Shown here one piece after another: positions 51,956-61,094 of a stretch of DNA of 64,000 nt. The translations under genes were made by a program, and so were the position numbers. The notes beneath the pieces were generated by a model that saw nothing but the letters and a program-made list of their open reading frames with translations, was not told the DNA's origin and ran no database searches. Each line of letters begins with the position of its first letter. The stretch's first letter is position 1. Source of the stretch: Pseudomonadales bacterium (GTDB taxonomy: Bacteria; Pseudomonadota; Gammaproteobacteria; Pseudomonadales; Halieaceae); assembly GCA_024234675.1 (NCBI GenBank), contig JACKNU010000004.1, positions 106,410 through 170,409 on the forward strand, in the 5' to 3' direction.

Positions 51956-52491
51956 ACGACGCGGTCAACAGGATCCTGCTGGTAGACGATGACCCGGCAT
52001 TCACCGCCGTCATGGAGCGCGGCTTCAGGCGCCGCGGCTTCGGCACCCGCACTTGCGGCAGCGCCGGCGAGGCACTCGCGGCCTGCGAAGAGTTCCAGCC
52101 CAGCCACATCCTGCTGGACCTGCACATGCCGGGCACCTCGGGGCTGGTGGTGCTGCCGCAGCTATTGGCCAGGGCGCCGGCGGCAAAGCTGGTGGTGCTA
52201 ACCGGCTACTCCAGCATCGTGACCGCCGTGGAGGCCACCAAGGCAGGGGCCACCAACTACCTCTGCAAGCCCGCCACCATCGACGAAATCCTCGCCGCCT
52301 TCTCAGACCAACCCGGCGAGCGGGAAGCGCCGGTGCCCGGCGACCCCATCTCGGTAGACCGCCTGGAATGGGAGCACATCCAACGGGTGCTGCAGGACAA
52401 TGAGGGCAATATTTCCGCCACCGCCCGCGCCCTGGGCATGCACCGGCGCACCCTGCAACGCAAACTGCAGAAACGCCCGGTGCGACGCTAG
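51952..52491 (+). CDS. regA: RegA/PrrA-type response regulator
   Basis: A 179-residue response regulator: receiver domain with LLVDDD and phospho-Asp D56 (HILLDLHMPG), a conserved K in LCKPAT, a short proline linker, and a Fis-type HTH (GNISATARALGMHRRTLQRKLQKRPVRR) that is nearly invariant in the RegA/PrrA/ActR group. Start GTG 51952 overlaps the kinase stop (GTGA). The end overlaps the convergent lipB stop by 4 bases. Confidence 0.9.
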   Translation: MNDAVNRILLVDDDPAFTAVMERGFRRRGFGTRTCGSAGEALAACEEFQPSHILLDLHMPGTSGLVVLPQLLARAPAAKLVVLTGYSSIVTAVEATKAGATNYLCKPATIDEILAAFSDQPGEREAPVPGDPISVDRLEWEHIQRVLQDNEGNISATARALGMHRRTLQRKLQKRPVRR

Positions 52492-53120
52492 ACGGGGGCC
52501 GCTTCCAGTTGCCCGGCGACTATCGCCAGCAGGCGCCGGCCTATCGCCTCCACATCCAGGGTCTGCGCCGGCAGCAGGCGCGCCATGGAGGTCACTTCCA
52601 GTCCGGCATAGCCACAGGGATTGATGCGCTGGAAGGGTTCCAGGTCCATGTCCACATTGAGCGCCAGCCCGTGATAGCTGCAGCCGCGTCGCACCCGCAA
52701 ACCGAGGGAGGCAATTTTCTCAGCGCCCACGTAGACCCCGGGGGCCTCGGGCCAGGGCCTGGCCTCGATGCCGTATTCGGCCAGCAGCACGACGATGCTG
52801 CGCTCGATCAGGTTCACCAGGTCGCGCACCCCGAAATGGCGGCGGCGCAGGTCCACCATCAGGTACAACACCCACTGCCCGGGACCGTGGTAGGTTACCT
52901 GCCCCCCCCTGTCCACCTGGATGACGGGAATATCACCGGGGTGCAGCAGGTGCTCCGCCTTGCCGGCCTGGCCCTGGGTAAATACCCTGGGGTGCTGCAG
53001 CAGCCACAACTCATCCGGGGTGTCTGGATTGCGACTGTCGGTGAAGTCCTGCATCGCCTGCAGGGTGGGCCGGTAATCGACCTGGCCCAGTTCCCGCAGC
53101 AGAATTCCCGGCAGGCTCAT
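52488..53120 (-). CDS. lipB: Octanoyl-[ACP]:protein N-octanoyltransferase
   Basis: A 210-residue LipB that moves octanoate from acyl carrier protein to lipoyl domains. The catalytic Cys/Lys dyad is C169 (INPCGYAGLE) and K135 (GAEKIASLGLRV), with DRGGQVTYHGPGQ and HGLALNV. It overlaps ybeD by one base (TGATG). lipA, which commonly follows, is not here; the redox pair occupies that side. Confidence 0.96.
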   Translation of the reverse strand: MSLPGILLRELGQVDYRPTLQAMQDFTDSRNPDTPDELWLLQHPRVFTQGQAGKAEHLLHPGDIPVIQVDRGGQVTYHGPGQWVLYLMVDLRRRHFGVRDLVNLIERSIVVLLAEYGIEARPWPEAPGVYVGAEKIASLGLRVRRGCSYHGLALNVDMDLEPFQRINPCGYAGLEVTSMARLLPAQTLDVEAIGRRLLAIVAGQLEAAPV

Positions 53121-53386
53121 CAGATGACCATCTGCACCCGGCCGGTGGCCAGCAGGTCCTCATGCAGCGCCGACAGCTGGTCGGGGCCGGTGGCGGTAAT
53201 CACGATGGTGACGGCTGTGAAGGTGCCCTTGCTGGAGTCCCGCACCGCAATGGCCGTCCGGTCGAAGCCCGGGTCGTGTCGTTCGAACACCTCGACGATG
53301 ACTTCCATAAAGTCCGCGCCGCTGCGACCCAGTACTTTTACCGGGTAGTCGCAGGGGAATTCTATCTTCGGCGGTTCCTGGTCCAC
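53120..53386 (-). CDS. ybeD: YbeD / UPF0250 family ACT-like protein
   Basis: An 88-residue DUF493 protein (IEFPCDYPVKVLGRSG, SSKGTFTAVTIVITATGPDQLSALHEDL) with an ACT-like fold. It is always found between dacA and lipB. Its function is not established; lipoate-related regulation has been suggested on context alone. Confidence 0.92.
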   Translation of the reverse strand: MDQEPPKIEFPCDYPVKVLGRSGADFMEVIVEVFERHDPGFDRTAIAVRDSSKGTFTAVTIVITATGPDQLSALHEDLLATGRVQMVI

Positions 53387-53423
53387 AGCGTCATCCCACG
53401 GGTTTGGCTGGGCCTCACTGGCA

Positions 53424-54599
53424 TCAGGAGGCAGCGAAAATACCGGCTATCCACATCAGGATCGTATCCCACAGGCGCGAGAAGAAACCGCCGGGCTCAA
53501 CTGCCACCAGGGCGACGACCGGGGCTTCAAACACCGTGTCGCCGTCGATAGACAGGCTCACGTTGCCCACCCGGTCGCCCTCGGCGAGGGGCGCGACCAG
53601 CTGCGGGTCGAGTTCCAGGGTCGTCTGCAGGTCCTTGGACTTGCCCCTGGGGAGCGTCAGTACCGTCGCCTCCAGCAGGCCGACCGGGACGTAGTCCTGC
53701 TGTCCTTTCCAGATACGCGGCTGCGCCAGTTCATGCATGGGCGGGTACAGGTCCACGGTCTCGAAGAATCGGAAGCCGTAGTTGAGCAGGCTGCGGGTCT
53801 CGTTCTTGCGAGCCTTGGTGCTCGCGGTGCCCATCACCACCGAGACCAGGCGCATGCCGCGACGCTCCGCAGAGGCCACCAGGCAATAACCCGCCTCCTT
53901 GGTGTGGCCGGTCTTGAGACCGTCCACCGAGGGGTCCTCGGACATCAGCGTATTGCGGTTGTACTGGCGTATGCCGTTGTAGGTGAACTCCGACTCCTTG
54001 TAGACCTTGTAGTGCTCCGGGAAGTTCTTGATCATGGCCGTGGCCAGCGTGGCCAGATCGCGGGCGGTCACCACATGATCGGGATGGGGCAAGCCATGGG
54101 AGTTGACGAAATAGGAGCCTTTCATGCCCAGCGCCTGGGCCTGGGTGTTCATCATCTCGGCGAAGACCGCCTCGCTGCCCGCCAGGTATTCAGCCACCGC
54201 CACGGTGGCGTCATTGCCGGAGGAAATGACGATGCCGCGCTCCAGGTCGGAGATGCTGACGTCCTTGCCCGGCTCTATCCACATCAGCGAAGAGCCGGCG
54301 AACACGGGGTTCTGGGACCAGGCATTCTCGCTCACCACCACCATGTCATCGGGTTTCACCCGGCCCGCCTCCATTTCGTTGGCCAGCACATAGGCAGTCA
54401 TCATCTTGGTGAGACTGGCCGGCGGCAGGGGAATATCGGCGTTGTGCTCGGCCAGCACCGCGCCACTGTTCGCGTCCATCAGGAAGTAGGCGGTGGCGGA
54501 CAGTTCCGGAGGCGAGGGCACCAGGGTCTCGGCCCCGGCGGCCAGGCCCGAGGTGGCGAACAACACGGTGAGGGCGACAAACTGGAAAAGTTTCTTCAT
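53424..54599 (-). CDS. dacA: D-alanyl-D-alanine carboxypeptidase (PBP5/6)
   Basis: A 391-residue penicillin-binding protein that trims the terminal D-Ala of wall pentapeptides. Signal KKLFQFVALTVLFATSGLAAGA; S62-x-x-K65 in SLTK; S127-G-N; K229-T-G in LKTGHTKEAG; a beta-rich C domain; and a C-terminal amphipathic anchor (GGFFSRLWDTILMWIAGIF). ATG 54599 is chosen for the signal; the frame is open 27 codons upstream. Confidence 0.95.
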   Translation of the reverse strand: MKKLFQFVALTVLFATSGLAAGAETLVPSPPELSATAYFLMDANSGAVLAEHNADIPLPPASLTKMMTAYVLANEMEAGRVKPDDMVVVSENAWSQNPVFAGSSLMWIEPGKDVSISDLERGIVISSGNDATVAVAEYLAGSEAVFAEMMNTQAQALGMKGSYFVNSHGLPHPDHVVTARDLATLATAMIKNFPEHYKVYKESEFTYNGIRQYNRNTLMSEDPSVDGLKTGHTKEAGYCLVASAERRGMRLVSVVMGTASTKARKNETRSLLNYGFRFFETVDLYPPMHELAQPRIWKGQQDYVPVGLLEATVLTLPRGKSKDLQTTLELDPQLVAPLAEGDRVGNVSLSIDGDTVFEAPVVALVAVEPGGFFSRLWDTILMWIAGIFAAS

Positions 54600-54685
54600 A
54601 AAACTACGGGAACCATGAACAAAGGAGGATTCTGCAAGCACCGCATGGTACCGCATGCGCGTTCCCAGCGAAAGAAACACCCGGC

Positions 54686-55522
54686 TCAGGGCAGGGGCTG
54701 GCCCGCATCGTACCCGGCCGTGCGCAACTGCTCCTGCACGGTCTGCAGCTCCCCGGCCGCCGTCATGGGGCCTACCCGCACGCGATACAGCAGGCTCTCA
54801 CCCGCCTGGACCTCGCTGATGAACACCGGTGGCGCCAACAGGGCCTGCAGCTTGTCCTGCAGGCTGCGGGCCTTGTCCGCGGAGCTGTAGGCGCCCAGCT
54901 GCAGGAAACGATAATCACCGGCGATACTGTCGCGGCGGTCGTCCACCCCGGCGATATCGATCACCTCGACCTCCACCCGGGCGGTGCCCACTTCCATATA
55001 ACCCAGTTTGACGGCAGCGGCGTAGGACAGGTCGATCAGGCGATCGGAGTGGAAGGGCCCGCGGTCATTCACCCGCACCACGATGCTCCTGCCATTGTCC
55101 AGGTTGGTCACCCGCGCATAGCAGGGAATGGGCAGCGTCTTGTGGGCGGCACTGGCCTGGTAGAGGTCATAGCGCTCGCCATTGGAGGTTTCGTGGCCCT
55201 GGAACTTGGTGCCATACCAGGAGGCAATTCCCCGGGCGCGATAATCGCTGTGGTCGCCGATAACCTGGTAGGTGACGCCGTTGACCGTGTAGGGGCTCTT
55301 GTTGCCCGCCGACAGGATGGGATCGGGCCTGGGCTCCGCATCGGTCACGTCCTCCGGCTCGATATGCTTGAGCGGGGCCCCGTCGTAGGCGTCCTTGTAG
55401 CGGGAAACGGCCTGCTGCGATTCTTCTGCCGGGAGCTGCGCCTGCTCCGCGGGCTGGCTGGTGCAGGCGACCAGCGTCGCCGCCAACAGCCCAGCCCCTG
55501 CCAGGACCGCCAGGCTACGCAT
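54686..55522 (-). CDS. rlpA: RlpA family septal lytic transglycosylase lipoprotein
   Basis: A 278-residue lipoprotein (lipobox TLVAC, Cys20). The double-psi beta-barrel contains RGIASWYGTKFQGHETSNGE and VRVNDRGPF with the catalytic Asp, and a C-terminal SPOR domain (about 203-275; YRFLQLGAYSSADKARSLQDKL) binds denuded septal glycan. It overlaps mltB by 8 bases, a conserved pair beside dacA. Confidence 0.95.
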   Translation of the reverse strand: MRSLAVLAGAGLLAATLVACTSQPAEQAQLPAEESQQAVSRYKDAYDGAPLKHIEPEDVTDAEPRPDPILSAGNKSPYTVNGVTYQVIGDHSDYRARGIASWYGTKFQGHETSNGERYDLYQASAAHKTLPIPCYARVTNLDNGRSIVVRVNDRGPFHSDRLIDLSYAAAVKLGYMEVGTARVEVEVIDIAGVDDRRDSIAGDYRFLQLGAYSSADKARSLQDKLQALLAPPVFISEVQAGESLLYRVRVGPMTAAGELQTVQEQLRTAGYDAGQPLP

Positions 55523-56516
55523 CGCTGGCGACCCGGGCGGCGAGTTGCTGGCTCAGCTGGTACACACACATGGCGTACATGGCGCTGTGGTTGTAGCGGG
55601 TAATGACGTAGAAATTGTGCAACCCCAGCCAGTACTCGAAGCCGCGCTGCAGTTCAAACTTCATGGCAGTGGCCAGCGCCTCGGGGTCCAGCGGCCGGGT
55701 GGGCCTGATACCCGCAGCGGCAAACTCCGCCACGGTGTGCTCGGGCACCAGGTCCTTGCGACTCTGCACAAACCAGCTATCGGGCACCTCACCGCTGACG
55801 GTAGCGGCGGACACAACCGTCTCTCCCGGCCGCCAGCCGTGGCGGCTGAAGTAATTGGCCACACTGCCAATGGCGTCCACCGGGTTATTCCAGATATCGA
55901 CCACCTCGTCCCCGTCGAAGTCCACCGCATAGGCCAGGAAACTGCTGGGCATGAACTGGCCATAGCCCATGGCGCCGGCATAGGAGCCCTTGAGGGCCAG
56001 CGGGTCCATGCCCTGCTGCCGGGTCAGGATGAGGTAGCTCTTGAGCTCGCCGGTAAAAAACGGCGAGCGCGGCGGGTAATCGAATGCCAAAGTAGAGAGC
56101 GCATCGATCACCCGATAGCTGCCGGCCACCCGGCCGTAGTAGGTTTCGACGCCGATAATGGCGACGATGATCTCCGCCGGCACACCGGTCTCCCGCTGGG
56201 CCCGCTCCAGGGTGGCACGGTGCTCCGTGTAGAATTCCAGCCCCTGCTCCAGGCGCTTGTCGTTGAGGAATATCTCGCGGTATTCATACCAGGGCTTGCT
56301 CTTCTCCGCCGGGCGGGCGATGGCCTCGAGAATACTCTCCTGCCGCTGGGCGCTGGCGAACACCAGCAACAGCTCCTCACGGTCAAAACCTTCCTCCTGC
56401 ACCAGTTCATCCACCAACTCGATGGCTGCGGGGTGCACTGCGTAGTTGTCGCCGGCGCAGGAGATCGCGCTCCACAGGCAGGACACCACCAGGACAATTT
56501 TCAGGCGTAAGGACAT
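55515..56516 (-). CDS. mltB: Lytic murein transglycosylase B
   Basis: A 333-residue GH103 transglycosylase. The catalytic Glu is E124 in IIGVETYYGR; KGSYAGAMGYGQFMPSSFLAYAVDFDGDE and WNNPVDAIGSVANYFSRHGW are diagnostic. The N-terminus is a secretion signal ending near Cys20 (SAISCAG), which may or may not be lipidated. It follows rodA by 59 bases. Confidence 0.95.
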   Translation of the reverse strand: MSLRLKIVLVVSCLWSAISCAGDNYAVHPAAIELVDELVQEEGFDREELLLVFASAQRQESILEAIARPAEKSKPWYEYREIFLNDKRLEQGLEFYTEHRATLERAQRETGVPAEIIVAIIGVETYYGRVAGSYRVIDALSTLAFDYPPRSPFFTGELKSYLILTRQQGMDPLALKGSYAGAMGYGQFMPSSFLAYAVDFDGDEVVDIWNNPVDAIGSVANYFSRHGWRPGETVVSAATVSGEVPDSWFVQSRKDLVPEHTVAEFAAAGIRPTRPLDPEALATAMKFELQRGFEYWLGLHNFYVITRYNHSAMYAMCVYQLSQQLAARVASDA

Positions 56517-56575
56517 AAGCTACGACTCATCAGAGAGATAAGGAAACGCATGGCAAAAGGCATACGATGATTGCA

Positions 56576-57718
56576 CTAACGCGGCACCAGGGGTTGTTGT
56601 GTACTCACGGCCATCAGGATGCCGAAACCCGCCATCAAAGTCACCACTGAGGTTCCGCCGGCGCTGACCAGGGGCAGGGGAACCCCCACCACGGGCAAGA
56701 GGCCGGCGACCATCCCCATATTAACAAAGATGTATACAAAAAACGTCAGGGTCACGCTTCCGGCCACCATGCGTCCGAAGCTGGTGGAGGCCCGGACTCC
56801 GATCCAGAAGCCCCGCAGCAGGATCAGCAGGTAGATGCCCATCAGCAGCAACACGCCCCGCAGGCCGAACTCCTCGGACAGCACCGCGATAATGAAGTCG
56901 GTGTGGCTCTCCGGCAGGAAGTCCAGGTGAGACTGGGTGCCCTGCATCCAGCCCTTGCCCTCCCAACCCCCGGAGCCAATGGCCGTCTTGGACTGGATGA
57001 TATTCCACCCGGCGCCGAGTTTGTCGCTCTCCGGGTCCAGCATGGTGAGAATGCGCTGCTTCTGGTAATCCTTGAGCACGAACATCCACATGGGCCAGGC
57101 CGAGGCGACGGCAAGTACCACCGCGCCGAGGATATAGCGCCAACCCATGCCCGCCATGAACAGCACGAACAGGCCGCTGGCGGCGATCAGCAGGGCAGTG
57201 CCCAGGTCCGGCTGCTTGAGGATCAACACCGCGGGTATACCCAGTATTCCCAGGCACACCAGTATATGGAACAGGCGCGGCGGCAGGGTGCGATCGGCGA
57301 GGTACCAGGCGAGGGTGAGCGGCAGCACCAGCTTCAGTATCTCCGAGGGCTGGAAGCGGAAGCCGCCGACCTCCAGCCAGCGCTGCGCCCCCTTGGCTCC
57401 CACGCCCGCGAACATCACCGCCACCAGCAGGATCACCCCCACAAGGTAAAGCCAGGGCGCCCAGCGCATGATGCGCTGCAGGCTGACCTGGGCGATCAGG
57501 AACATACCCGCGTAGGCCAGCGCAAAGAACCGCGCCTGGCGGATCACCGCTCCCATGTCGCTGTCAGAGCCGCTGTACAACACGATCAACCCAAACACCG
57601 TCAGCACCATGAGCAGCAGCAACAGCGGCACGTCGATGTGCAGCCGACTGGCCAGGCTGGGGCGGCGCGCGAGGTCGGCGGATCCCTGGTCGGGCATCTG
57701 CCGGACGTAGTCACCCAT
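56576..57718 (-). CDS. rodA: SEDS peptidoglycan polymerase RodA
   Basis: A 380-residue integral membrane glycosyltransferase of the elongasome with about ten helices. SEDS signatures are GAKGAQRWLEVGGFRFQPSEILKL, KQPDLGTALLI, LPESHTDFIIAVLSEEFG and the terminal GVPLPLVSAGGTSVVTLMAGFGILM. It overlaps mrdA by 8 bases; RodA and PBP2 form one synthase. Confidence 0.97.
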   Translation of the reverse strand: MGDYVRQMPDQGSADLARRPSLASRLHIDVPLLLLLMVLTVFGLIVLYSGSDSDMGAVIRQARFFALAYAGMFLIAQVSLQRIMRWAPWLYLVGVILLVAVMFAGVGAKGAQRWLEVGGFRFQPSEILKLVLPLTLAWYLADRTLPPRLFHILVCLGILGIPAVLILKQPDLGTALLIAASGLFVLFMAGMGWRYILGAVVLAVASAWPMWMFVLKDYQKQRILTMLDPESDKLGAGWNIIQSKTAIGSGGWEGKGWMQGTQSHLDFLPESHTDFIIAVLSEEFGLRGVLLLMGIYLLILLRGFWIGVRASTSFGRMVAGSVTLTFFVYIFVNMGMVAGLLPVVGVPLPLVSAGGTSVVTLMAGFGILMAVSTQQPLVPR

Positions 57719-59558
57719 CGGCGGTCTCCCCCAACAGCCAGGTGTCGATGACCTTGCGCGCGATGGGTGAAGCAGCCGAGCTGCCGCCGCCGTTCTCCAC
57801 GATAATCGCCACCGCTATGGTGGGCGCTTCCGCCGGGGCGAAGGCGATGAACAGGCCGTGATGGCGATGCCGCTCAGCCACGTCCTCCTCCCTGTACACC
57901 GAGCCCTGGGCAATGCCGATGACCTGGGCGGTGCCGGTCTTGCCGGCCATCTGGTACTGGATATCCTTGGCCAGGGCCTTGGCGGTACCGCGCTTGCCGT
58001 GCACCACCTCCAGCATGCCATCGTACACCGCCCGCCAGTACTCCTCGGGTGCGACGATGGGCTCCTCGGTGGGCGCGACCACCGGCTCGCCATTGATGGA
58101 GTGCACCAGCCGCGGGGTCCGGCGCTGGCCCTTGCTGGCCATGACGCTGGTGGCGACGGCCAGTTGCATGGGCGAGGTCAGCATATAGCCCTGGCCGATG
58201 CCGGCGCTGATGGTCTCGCCGGGGTACCAGGGCTGCGCCATGGCCTCGCGTTTCCAGCGGGTGGAGGGCAGCACCCCCCTGCGTTCGTTGGTGGTATCCA
58301 CCCCGGTGCGCTCGCCGAAGCCGAAGGGACGCAGGTAATCGTACATCCGATCTATCGTCAGGCGCCGGGCCAGGTCATAGAAATAGGTGTCGCAGGACTC
58401 GGCAATGGCCATGTGCAGGTTAACCCGCGGGGCGTGGCCGGTACCGCGAATGCGCAGTATCCAGTCCCGGTACTTGTGGGAGTCGCCGGGCAGGCTGTAC
58501 CAGCCCGGGTCGGGAACCGTGTATTCCGGGGTGATGAGCCCCGACTCCAGACCGGCCATGCCCATGAACGGCTTGATGGTGGAGCCGGGCGGGTATACGC
58601 CCTGTATGGCGCGGTTGAACAGGGGCACGTCCAGGGAATCGCGCAGGGCGGAATAGTCCTTGCTGCTGATGCCATTGACGAACAGGTTGGTGTCGAACCC
58701 GGGCGTGGACACCAGGGCCAGCACCCCGCCGGTGCGCGGGTCGATCGCCACCACGGCGCCGCGGCGGTCGCCCAGCGCCTCGGCGGCGGCGCGCTGGATG
58801 CGGATGTCGAGATTCAGGACCAGGTTGGCGCCGGGAACCGGGTCGTGTCGCTCCAGCACCCGCAGCACCCGGCCGTGGGCATTGGTTTCCACATTCTGGT
58901 AGCCCACTTCCCCGTGCAGGATGTCCTCGTAATACTTCTCCACCCCCACCTTGCCAACGTGGAAAGTGCCGCGATAATCGGACTCATCCAGCTCCAGGAC
59001 CTCGCGCTCATTGATCCTGCCGACATAACCCAGGGCGTGGGAAAACAGCTCGCCATGGGGGTAGTAGCGCAGCAGTTGGGCGTCCACCACCACGCCGGGC
59101 AGGCGAAAGCGATTCACCGCCAGCCGCGCCTGTTCCGCCTCCGTCAGGCGAAAACGCAGCGGCACCGCCTCGTAGGGTCGCCGGCGCTGGAGCTTCTTGC
59201 GGAAATTCGCGATATCGCTGTCGCTGATGGGAAGCAACTGCTGCAGGTGCTGCAGGGTCGCATCGAGGTCGGGTACCTGCTCGCGAATAATGGACAACAT
59301 GTAACTGGGACGGTTGTCGGCCAGCAACACGCCGTTGCGATCAAAGATGAGGCCGCGCTTGGGCGGCAGCGGCTGCAACTGCACCCGGTTGCGTTCGGAC
59401 TGGGTGCGGTAGATCTCGTATTCGGTAATCTGCAGCGAGTGGTAGCGGACCAGGATGACACCCAGCAGGGCCAGCACCACCACCACCGCGACCACGGTGC
59501 GCGCACTGTAGACCCGGGCTTCCCTATGGGGGTCCTTGAGGTGAATGTTTCTTGCCAT
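57711..59558 (-). CDS. mrdA: Penicillin-binding protein 2
   Basis: A 615-residue class B transpeptidase of cell elongation. One N-terminal helix (TVVAVVVVLALLGVILV), a pedestal domain with RGLIFDRNG, then the transpeptidase with S326-x-x-K329 (GSTIKPF), S388-C-D and K540-T-G (AGKTGTAQ). It crosslinks the glycan made by RodA under MreBCD control. Confidence 0.97.
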   Translation of the reverse strand: MARNIHLKDPHREARVYSARTVVAVVVVLALLGVILVRYHSLQITEYEIYRTQSERNRVQLQPLPPKRGLIFDRNGVLLADNRPSYMLSIIREQVPDLDATLQHLQQLLPISDSDIANFRKKLQRRRPYEAVPLRFRLTEAEQARLAVNRFRLPGVVVDAQLLRYYPHGELFSHALGYVGRINEREVLELDESDYRGTFHVGKVGVEKYYEDILHGEVGYQNVETNAHGRVLRVLERHDPVPGANLVLNLDIRIQRAAAEALGDRRGAVVAIDPRTGGVLALVSTPGFDTNLFVNGISSKDYSALRDSLDVPLFNRAIQGVYPPGSTIKPFMGMAGLESGLITPEYTVPDPGWYSLPGDSHKYRDWILRIRGTGHAPRVNLHMAIAESCDTYFYDLARRLTIDRMYDYLRPFGFGERTGVDTTNERRGVLPSTRWKREAMAQPWYPGETISAGIGQGYMLTSPMQLAVATSVMASKGQRRTPRLVHSINGEPVVAPTEEPIVAPEEYWRAVYDGMLEVVHGKRGTAKALAKDIQYQMAGKTGTAQVIGIAQGSVYREEDVAERHRHHGLFIAFAPAEAPTIAVAIIVENGGGSSAASPIARKVIDTWLLGETADG

Positions 59559-59591
59559 GTTAAGAGAGTTGCCCGGCTCGGTACCGCATCG

Positions 59592-60062
59592 CTAGTCGCG
59601 ATGATACGGGTGGTTGACGGTGATTGTCCAAGCCCGGTACAGCTGTTCCGCCAATAATATCCGCACCAGGGGGTGCGGCAGGGTGAGATCGCTCAGCGAC
59701 CAGCGGCTGCTGGCCCGCTGCAGGCAATGGGGCGACAGCCCGTCCGGGCCGCCAACCAGCAAGCTGAAGTTGTCGCCCGACATCTGCCAGGCACTGAGTT
59801 CCGCGGCCAGGTCGGCGGTAGAGAGGCGCTTGCCCTGCACATCCAGGGCGATTACCTTGTCGCCGGCGGGCACGGCCCTGAGAATCTGCTCGCCCTCGCG
59901 CTCCATCAGCTGCTCCGCCCTGGCATCGCGGGTGCGCCGGGCCAGGGGGATTTCCCGCCACTGCAGATTGAGTTCACGCGGCAATCGCCGACAGTATTCC
60001 TCGACGCCCTGGGTGACCCAGGCGGGCATTTTGGTGCCCACGGCAATGATGCTGATGCGCAT
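59592..60062 (-). CDS. rlmH: 23S rRNA (pseudouridine-1915-N3)-methyltransferase
   Basis: A 156-residue SPOUT methyltransferase. RISIIAVGTKMPAWVTQGVEEY at the start, ALDVQGKRLSTADLA, LLVGGPDGLS and the C-terminal knot SLSDLTLPHPLVRILLAEQLYRAWTI with final HPYHRD. It methylates pseudouridine 1915 in helix 69 of 23S rRNA. Its start overlaps the rsfS stop by one base. Confidence 0.97.
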   Translation of the reverse strand: MRISIIAVGTKMPAWVTQGVEEYCRRLPRELNLQWREIPLARRTRDARAEQLMEREGEQILRAVPAGDKVIALDVQGKRLSTADLAAELSAWQMSGDNFSLLVGGPDGLSPHCLQRASSRWSLSDLTLPHPLVRILLAEQLYRAWTITVNHPYHRD

Positions 60063-60394
60063 CAGGCGGGTGCATCAGGGCGCCAGAGTCGCTCCAGGTC
60101 GTAGAAGTCCCGGGTGGCCGGCAGCATCACATGCACCACGACATCCCCGAAATCCACCAGCACCCACTCTCCGGCATCCTCCCCCTCCACGCCCAGGGGG
60201 CGCAGCCCCTGCTTCTTGGCCTGCATGCAGACGTTGTCGGCCAGCGATTTCACATGGCGATTGGAGGTGCCGCTGGCGATCACCAGGAAATCCATCACAT
60301 CGGTCATGCTGGTGACATCCAGGGTGACGGTGTTTACCGCCTTGAGCTCGTCCAGGGCGTCGATGACCAGTTGTTTCTGTGCTTCAGAATCCAT
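60062..60394 (-). CDS. rsfS: Ribosomal silencing factor RsfS
   Basis: A 110-residue RsfS (DUF143) protein that binds L14 and blocks subunit joining in starvation. DVTSMTDVMDFLVIASGTSNRHVKSLADNV, GVEGEDAGEWVLVDFGDVVVHVM and DFYDLERLW are family-defining. ATG 60394 is chosen; the frame runs further upstream without a start or conservation. Confidence 0.95.
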   Translation of the reverse strand: MDSEAQKQLVIDALDELKAVNTVTLDVTSMTDVMDFLVIASGTSNRHVKSLADNVCMQAKKQGLRPLGVEGEDAGEWVLVDFGDVVVHVMLPATRDFYDLERLWRPDAPA

Positions 60395-60437
60395 TGTGTT
60401 TACTTTTTCCGGGGATGTCGGTTCATGTAATACCTCT

Positions 60438-61094
60438 TCACTGGTACAGATTGTGAGCCTGAATATACTCCAGCACCACCTGCGGCAGCAGGTAGCGCGC
60501 CGAGCGACCGGCGGCCAATAACTCACGGATCTCCGTCGAGGAAATGGCCAATGGGCGCAATTCCTCGACAAGAATACTCCCACAGGCGCGCCGGTGCAGC
60601 TCGCGGGAATCCAGCAGGCGGTGTTCTCGCAACCACTGCGCCACCGGGCCGCTATCCGGGAGCTGCCAGCCCGGGCGGGCGATAACCACCACGTGGGCGC
60701 GATCCAGCAACTCCTGCCAGCGGTGCCAGGTGGTGATCTCCAGGACCGCGTCGCACCCCATCACCAGGCTCAGGCTGCAATCCTCGCCCAGCTCGGAGCG
60801 CAGCTCCGTCAGGCTGTCTATGGTGTAGGAAGTGCCCGCGCGCGCCAGTTCCCGGCTGTCGCAGGCCAGGCGCGGCTCGCCGGCCACCGCCAGCTCCACC
60901 ATGGCCGCGCGGTGCCCGGCATCGCAGCTGGGGGCGTCGCGATGCGGCGGTACGGCGCAGGGCATCAGGCGCAACTGCCGCAACTGCAGGCGCTCCACCA
61001 GTTCCAGCGCCGAGCGCAGGTGGCCGTAGTGAATCGGGTCGAAGGTACCGCCGAACACACCCACCGCCGGCAGCGATCCATGCAACTGGCTCAA
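60438..61094 (-). CDS. nadD: Nicotinate-mononucleotide adenylyltransferase
   Basis: A 218-residue NadD of NAD synthesis: VFGGTFDPIHYGHLRSAL holds the nucleotidyltransferase HxGH-type motif, and ISSTEIRELLAAG the second motif. Start is TTG 61094, which overlaps the proA stop and has an AGG eight bases upstream; no ATG exists near the conserved N-terminus. Confidence 0.95.
   Translation of the reverse strand: MSQLHGSLPAVGVFGGTFDPIHYGHLRSALELVERLQLRQLRLMPCAVPPHRDAPSCDAGHRAAMVELAVAGEPRLACDSRELARAGTSYTIDSLTELRSELGEDCSLSLVMGCDAVLEITTWHRWQELLDRAHVVVIARPGWQLPDSGPVAQWLREHRLLDSRELHRRACGSILVEELRPLAISSTEIRELLAAGRSARYLLPQVVLEYIQAHNLYQ

Noticed and set aside
57858..59657. 599-codon frame opposite mrdA
   Set aside because: Antisense of PBP2 with all catalytic motifs intact; product is low-complexity, as expected for the opposite strand of a GC-rich gene.
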